A stretch of 9,072 nucleotides of DNA from NCBI GenBank assembly GCA_030452025.1, contig JAKDNC010000107.1, positions 1 to 9,072 on the forward strand, read 5' to 3'. Shown piece after piece: positions 5,696 to 9,072 of this stretch. Under the pieces are notes generated by a model that saw only the letters and a program-made list of their open reading frames with translations, made no database searches and was not told the DNA's origin. The position numbers and the translations under genes are program-made. This DNA comes from Nocardioides sp. GTDB lineage: Bacteria; Actinomycetota; Actinomycetes; Propionibacteriales; Nocardioidaceae. Within the stretch, counting starts at the first letter, position 1, and each line of letters opens with the position of its first letter.

Positions 5696-6796
5696 GTGCG
5701 AATCGCCTTCCTCGGCAATGGGATGACCGGGTATCTCCACGCCCAGTATCAAGAGCTCCACCGCCTCGGGAACGACCTGATGGTGGTCCAGCCCGGACGC
5801 CCCGAGCTCGCCGTCGGCGCCATGCGAGACACGGACTTCTCCGGGATCGGCACTGAGGAATTCTCCGAGTACGTCGCCTGGGACGAGCACACCGACATGG
5901 GCGCGCTCGTCGCGCGGGTCCTGGACTTCGAACCGGACTCGGTCGTGATGACGTCGTGGAACTTCTCCCGCGCCTACCGCACGATCATGAAGCGTGTCCC
6001 CGAGCGCGTCGTACGCATCCTGGTCATGGACAACCTCTGGCGGGCGGCGCCCAAGCAGTGGCTCGGCCGCGCGACCCACCGGTGGTACGTCGACACGGTC
6101 GCCGATGCGGCCATGGTCCCCAGCGACCGGACCGAGTTCTATGCCCGACGACTCGGGTTCGCGGCCGCCGACATCATCCGTGGGTCGCTCTCCGCGGACG
6201 TGGAGCTCTTCGACCACGGTCCTCGCGACGGCGCGGAGCTCGCCTCGCGCGGTGCGTTCCTCTACGCCGGTCGGCTGGTCGAGCACAAGGGGGCGGACCT
6301 GCTCGCCGGGGCCTACAGCTTCTACCGGAGCCTGGTGGATGATCCGTGGTCCCTCGAAGTTGCCGGGATGGGACCGCTCGATTCCGCCCTGCGCGGCATC
6401 CCCGGGGTGAACCTGCACGGCTTCTGCCAGCCCGACGAGGTGGCCCAGATGATGCAGGAGGTCTCCTGCTACGTGCTGCCTTCGCGTATCGAGCCCTACG
6501 GCGTGGTGGTCCACGAGGCTGCCGTGGCGGGGCTACCTGTGCTCTGCTCCGACTTCGCAGGTGCTGCGGCCGGACTGGTCCAGGACGGACAGAACGGCTG
6601 GGTCGTGCCGGCCGGTGACGTGGTGATGTGGGCCCGGGCGATGGGCCGGATGAGCACCATGGGCTCGGCACGCCTGGGTGCGATGTCGGAGACCAGTCGT
6701 GCGATCTCGCGGCGACTCAGCCCGGCCGGCTGGGCGCTGAACCTGACCGAGGAGATCCAGCGGCGGAGGGCTGCGGGGGGCCGCCGGTTCGGGTGA
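5696..6796 (+). CDS. Glycosyltransferase, GT4-type GT-B fold
   Basis: This 366-residue retaining-type glycosyltransferase would transfer a sugar from an NDP- or lipid-linked donor in the cytoplasm. The C-terminal donor-binding domain shows YAGRLVEHKGADLL (190-203), where Arg193 and Lys198 are the usual phosphate-contacting residues. It also has the E-x7-E signature EPYGVVVHE (266-274), followed by AAVAGLPVLCSDFAG (275-289). The N-terminal acceptor domain starts MRIAFLGNGMTGY, which resembles the first beta strand and glycine loop of GT-B enzymes. It has no membrane segment. The donor and acceptor cannot be named. The start is GTG with an upstream -10-like box and no ribosome binding site. Its position 26 bases after the flippase suggests they act on the same glycan. 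Confidence 0.88.
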   Translation: MRIAFLGNGMTGYLHAQYQELHRLGNDLMVVQPGRPELAVGAMRDTDFSGIGTEEFSEYVAWDEHTDMGALVARVLDFEPDSVVMTSWNFSRAYRTIMKRVPERVVRILVMDNLWRAAPKQWLGRATHRWYVDTVADAAMVPSDRTEFYARRLGFAAADIIRGSLSADVELFDHGPRDGAELASRGAFLYAGRLVEHKGADLLAGAYSFYRSLVDDPWSLEVAGMGPLDSALRGIPGVNLHGFCQPDEVAQMMQEVSCYVLPSRIEPYGVVVHEAAVAGLPVLCSDFAGAAAGLVQDGQNGWVVPAGDVVMWARAMGRMSTMGSARLGAMSETSRAISRRLSPAGWALNLTEEIQRRRAAGGRRFG

Positions 6797-6813
6797 GCGG
6801 TTTCGATACCGGA

Positions 6814-6833
6814 TTCCCCGCCTACCCGGGGAA
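6814..6833. terminator. Short GC-rich hairpin after the first glycosyltransferase
   Basis: ttccccg (6814-6820) and cggggaa (6827-6833) form a perfect 7-bp stem with a 6-nt loop, starting 18 bases after the stop codon at 6796. No T run follows, so any terminator activity would be of the hairpin-only kind suggested for actinobacteria. Confidence 0.4.
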
Positions 6834-6837
6834 ACTA

Positions 6838-6871
6838 GCACTCCCCGGCCGGAACATCCCCCGGGAAGTGC
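6838..6871. other. Second intergenic hairpin
   Basis: gcactccccgg (6838-6848) pairs with ccgggaagtgc (6861-6871) as an 11-bp stem with one A-C mismatch and a 12-nt loop. Its ccgggaagt element recurs at 6881-6889. The structure could be a terminator, an operator or an mRNA leader element for the next gene. Together with the hairpin at 6814-6833 it accounts for most of the 133-base gap 6797-6929, the longest in the window. Confidence 0.4.
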
Positions 6872-6929
6872 CGGATTCGGCCGGGAAGTCGGGCGCACGT
6901 CCCGCGATCGGGGCCAGCTGTGGTTTCCT

Positions 6930-8045
6930 GTGCCCGTGCCAGCCACCGTCATCGTCGAGCCGGATCCCGGCGGACATCGCTTCCAGGCCGTCGCCAGCGT
7001 TGCCCGGGTGTCGGCGCGCGACGGGGACGTCGTGCTGCTCACCTCCGAGGCCGGGGCAGCAGACGAAGCCTTCGGTGTCTTCCTCTCCGACATCGAGGTC
7101 GACGTGGCTGCTCGGTTCGGTGCGATCCATCCCGACACCAGGGAGATGGCCTACGCCGTCGCCGACCTCGCTCGCGATCGCGAGGTCGCGACCGTGATCG
7201 TGATGGACGCCGACCAGTCGCTGAAGAAGTGGTGGTACGTCGCCCGGGCGGCCTTCAAGGGCCTCGAACGCAAGCCACGGGTGATCTTCATGCTGACTCG
7301 CTACCCGGCGAGGCTCACCCTGCGGGACTCGTTCGGCTGGAAGCTGCGGATCGCCAAGGGCAGCCTGGCGCTGCTCTCCCGCGCCAACGGCACGGTGCAC
7401 CGGTTCGCCGGGTTCGCCGGGCGTGATGACATGTCGAAGGGGTGGCTCGTGAAGCGCGCCCGCGACCCAGAGATCTGCCTGGCCCACTCCCGCGACCGGG
7501 CCCAACTCCGCGAGGAACTCGACCTCCCGCAGCACCGCCGGATCGTCGGGATCTTCGGGGTCCTGGAGGAGCGCAAGAACGCTCCGCTGATCCTTGACTC
7601 CCTCGATCGTGCCGGCCTCGAGGACGTCGACCTGCTTCTTGCCGGGGGAGTGCGCCCGGAGGTCTGGGCGTGGGTCAACGGGCTGCCTCCCGGGCGTCGT
7701 GCACGGGTGATCGTGCGTGACGGGTTCCTCTCCAATGAGGAGATGGACAGGCTGGTCGCGGCCGTCGACGCCTGCCCGATCGCGCTGACCAACAACGGTC
7801 CGAGCGGGATCATGGGCAAGGCGCTGGCCGCCGGCGTACCCGTGGTCACCACCGGTTCGGAGGTCCGCGCCCGGGAGGTCCGCGCGACTGACGGCGGCGT
7901 CGCGTGCGAGTGGAGCGAGGCCAGCATCGGTACGGCGATCCGCGAGGTGCTCGAGCGGGACCCGGGGGCGCCGCGGCGCAACACCGTTCCGCCGGCCACA
8001 TCTGAGGCGTTCGCGGAGACCCTGCTTGGCGTCACCTCTGGCTGA
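6930..8045 (+). CDS. Glycosyltransferase, GT-B fold (GT1/GT4-like)
   Basis: This 371-residue protein has a GT-B-like layout. The N-terminal domain opens with VIVEPDPGGHRFQ (7-19), a glycine-rich loop usual in these enzymes. The C-terminal domain carries VGIFGVLEERKNAPLILDSL (206-225), equivalent to the G-x-x-x-x-x-K-N donor-phosphate region, and NGPSGIMGKALAAGVPVVTT (289-308), which takes the place of the classic E-x7-E segment. The first acidic residue of that signature is missing, so it is a divergent member, and donor and acceptor are unknown. It has no signal or membrane segment. The start is uncertain: GTG at 6930 is given, and GTG at 6936 is equally possible. Neither has a ribosome binding site. 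It follows the first glycosyltransferase after a hairpin-rich gap, so it may be a separate unit. It converges on a methyltransferase gene with 24 bases between. Confidence 0.8.
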   Translation: MPVPATVIVEPDPGGHRFQAVASVARVSARDGDVVLLTSEAGAADEAFGVFLSDIEVDVAARFGAIHPDTREMAYAVADLARDREVATVIVMDADQSLKKWWYVARAAFKGLERKPRVIFMLTRYPARLTLRDSFGWKLRIAKGSLALLSRANGTVHRFAGFAGRDDMSKGWLVKRARDPEICLAHSRDRAQLREELDLPQHRRIVGIFGVLEERKNAPLILDSLDRAGLEDVDLLLAGGVRPEVWAWVNGLPPGRRARVIVRDGFLSNEEMDRLVAAVDACPIALTNNGPSGIMGKALAAGVPVVTTGSEVRAREVRATDGGVACEWSEASIGTAIREVLERDPGAPRRNTVPPATSEAFAETLLGVTSG

Positions 8046-8069
8046 CCAGTCGGGCGAACAGGTGGGCGA

Positions 8070-8768
8070 TCAACGGGTCGCCTCGACCGCCATCTGGGCA
8101 CCGCCCTCGTCGGCGCGCTGATCCAGCCCGACGAGGGCCGCGTGGGAGCTCCGTCCGAGCTCCGTTCGGACGACGTCGCTGAATCCGGCACGCTCCAGCT
8201 CCGCGGCCAGTGTCGCGAAGTCATACACGTAGCCCTCGTGGTGGCCGAACGACGCGATCGGGATCCGGACCCAGTCCAGCGGGTGCTCGACGCTCAGCCC
8301 CATCTGCTCATAGACAGCGGCTTCGGGGTCCCCGGCCGGGGCACGGCCGGCGAGATACTTCTCCACGTGGCCGCGCAGGTCCGGCGTGATCATCCGGATC
8401 ACGCCGCCGGGCTGCATGCAGCGGAACGCCTCGGCCAGCATCGCGCGACCCGCGGCCAGCGGCAGGTGCTCGATGACGTTGTCGGAGTAGACGAATCCAA
8501 CCGATCCGTCCTCGAGCGGCCAGGTCGTCGGGGCATCCATGAAGTTGCGGGTGCCCGCATTGACGTTGGTGACCACCCAGCCGTGACGTTTGCCGAGCCC
8601 GCCGATCTCCAGCTTGATCGGCCGGGCCGCGGACTCGAGCGCCCTGGAAGCACGCTTGCGCGCCATCGGAGTGTTGACGGTGCGGACGGTGGTTCGTGCG
8701 ACGGAACGCAGACGGGGATTCACCCGCGGCACAGTACGGGATAACCCGCCTGCTCGTGGGGCGTTCAT
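8070..8768 (-). CDS. SAM-dependent methyltransferase, COG4627-like
   Basis: This 232-residue class I methyltransferase has the motif-I region IKLEIGGLGK (51-60), a variant of the usual ELGCG loop. It also has DNVIEHLP (96-103), MQPGGVIRMITPD (118-130) and GHHEGYVYDFATL (175-187). The last two are typical of predicted methyltransferases found in glycan clusters of bacteria. The acceptor is unknown. The first 45 residues are rich in Arg and Pro and look like a poorly conserved extension. ATG at 8768 is chosen because a longer reading (to 8900) would run through the divergent FkbM gene. A later start is possible, as no clear ribosome binding site is seen. It is divergent from the FkbM-type gene with 49 bases between starts, so two methyltransferases may share a control region. 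Confidence 0.82.
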   Translation of the reverse strand: MNAPRAGGLSRTVPRVNPRLRSVARTTVRTVNTPMARKRASRALESAARPIKLEIGGLGKRHGWVVTNVNAGTRNFMDAPTTWPLEDGSVGFVYSDNVIEHLPLAAGRAMLAEAFRCMQPGGVIRMITPDLRGHVEKYLAGRAPAGDPEAAVYEQMGLSVEHPLDWVRIPIASFGHHEGYVYDFATLAAELERAGFSDVVRTELGRSSHAALVGLDQRADEGGAQMAVEATR

Positions 8769-8817
8769 CCTGGTGCAAGGATGAGTCGCACCCCACCAGA
8801 CCCGCAGGAGCCGCCAC
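8769..8817. promoter_or_regulatory. Divergent promoter region between two methyltransferase genes
   Basis: These 49 bases separate two divergent starts and should hold both promoters. On the plus strand AGGAG (8806-8810) lies 7 nt before the GTG at 8818. On the minus strand CATCCT (8783-8778) is a weak -10 candidate 9 nt before the ATG at 8768. I see no clear -35 or operator palindrome. Confidence 0.4.
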
Positions 8818-9072
8818 GTGTCGTTGATCCACCGGTCGGCCGAGACCGCCGCCCGCCTGCTCGGGCGCCGCGGCCTGGAGGTACGCCGACACGCGGCCAC
8901 CCGACGTCAGAAGATGCTCGCGATGCACGACGTCGACCTGGTCCTTGACGTCGGAGCTGCCGACGGCGGATATGGTCGTGAGCTCCGTTCCTGCGGCTAC
9001 ACAGGCCGCATCGAGTCCTTCGAGCCGCTCGCCGTCGCTCACGCGAAGCTGCGCGGGGCCACAGCCGACGAC
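8818..9072 (+). CDS. FkbM-type methyltransferase, N-terminal fragment
   Basis: The gene runs off the window after 85 codons. The fragment contains the SAM-binding motif LVLDVGAADGGYG (41-53), followed by GYTGRIESFEPL (60-71). The pattern V/L-D-V-G-A-x-x-G-x-x-G and the downstream I-x-S-F-E-P are diagnostic of the FkbM family, which O-methylates sugars and polyketides. The residue after DVGA is Ala where Asn is usual. The first 35 residues are basic and may form a leading helix. GTG at 8818 is supported by AGGAG 7 nt upstream. The C-terminal half of the domain (family length about 220-280) lies outside. With the divergent methyltransferase and two glycosyltransferases, a role in methylating a surface glycan is likely but inferred. 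Confidence 0.85.
   Translation, partial: MSLIHRSAETAARLLGRRGLEVRRHAATRRQKMLAMHDVDLVLDVGAADGGYGRELRSCGYTGRIESFEPLAVAHAKLRGATADD

Noticed and set aside
5180..6514. Minus-strand open frame of 444 codons
   Set aside because: It is antisense to the flippase and the GT4 enzyme, spans their junction, and has low-complexity composition. It is a shadow of real genes.
8781..8818. ATG at 8781 as start of the FkbM-type gene
   Set aside because: It is in a different frame from the motif-bearing reading, whereas the GTG at 8818 is in frame with AGGAG 7 nt upstream.
8769..8900. 44-residue N-terminal extension of the minus-strand methyltransferase
   Set aside because: It would overlap the FkbM-type gene by over 80 bases, and its sequence is Arg/Ser/Trp-rich with no family fit.

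Overview
The window is high-GC DNA with GTG starts and tightly packed genes, typical of an actinobacterium. A mycothiol synthase (mshD) beside an orphan OmpR-type regulator that reads as GlnR supports this firmly, because mycothiol is made only by actinobacteria. The overall style suggests a Nocardioides-like member of the Propionibacteriales, but the sequence alone does not fix genus or species. I see no tRNA, rRNA, CRISPR array, transposase, integrase or phage gene.

Left part (1-2476), conserved housekeeping block. The tail of an HSL-type alpha/beta hydrolase is followed by mshD (+), which converges on glnR (-). Divergent from glnR are a MoaD/ThiS-like sulfur carrier and an overlapping small thioredoxin (+). 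The same neighbourhood (mshD, glnR and a thioredoxin) is known from mycobacteria, so this is ancestral chromosome that links thiol, sulfur and nitrogen metabolism.

Middle and right part (2535-9072), surface-glycan region. It holds a SAM methyltransferase (+), a PAPS-type sulfotransferase (-), a multi-pass Wzx-like flippase (+), a GT4-type glycosyltransferase (+), a second GT-B glycosyltransferase (+), a second SAM methyltransferase (-) and the start of an FkbM-type methyltransferase (+) cut by the window end. Together these could build, decorate (methyl, sulfate) and export a cell-surface glycan. That joint role is inferred from gene content. The many strand switches suggest several short transcription units rather than one operon.

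Regulatory layout. Three starts (mshD, flippase, first glycosyltransferase) have a TAGnnT hexamer ending only 6-7 nt before the start codon and no Shine-Dalgarno sequence, which is the arrangement expected of leaderless mRNAs. Other genes (glnR, thioredoxin, first methyltransferase, FkbM gene) have clear ribosome binding sites. The gap between the convergent methyltransferase and sulfotransferase carries a 20-bp direct repeat plus a near-perfect inverted copy, and one copy encodes the last five residues of the methyltransferase. The longest gene-free stretch is 133 bases (6797-6929) and is rich in hairpins. No gap exceeds 300 bases. I found no convincing wholly new system. The best leads are the repeat cluster at 3267-3375 and the leaderless starts.
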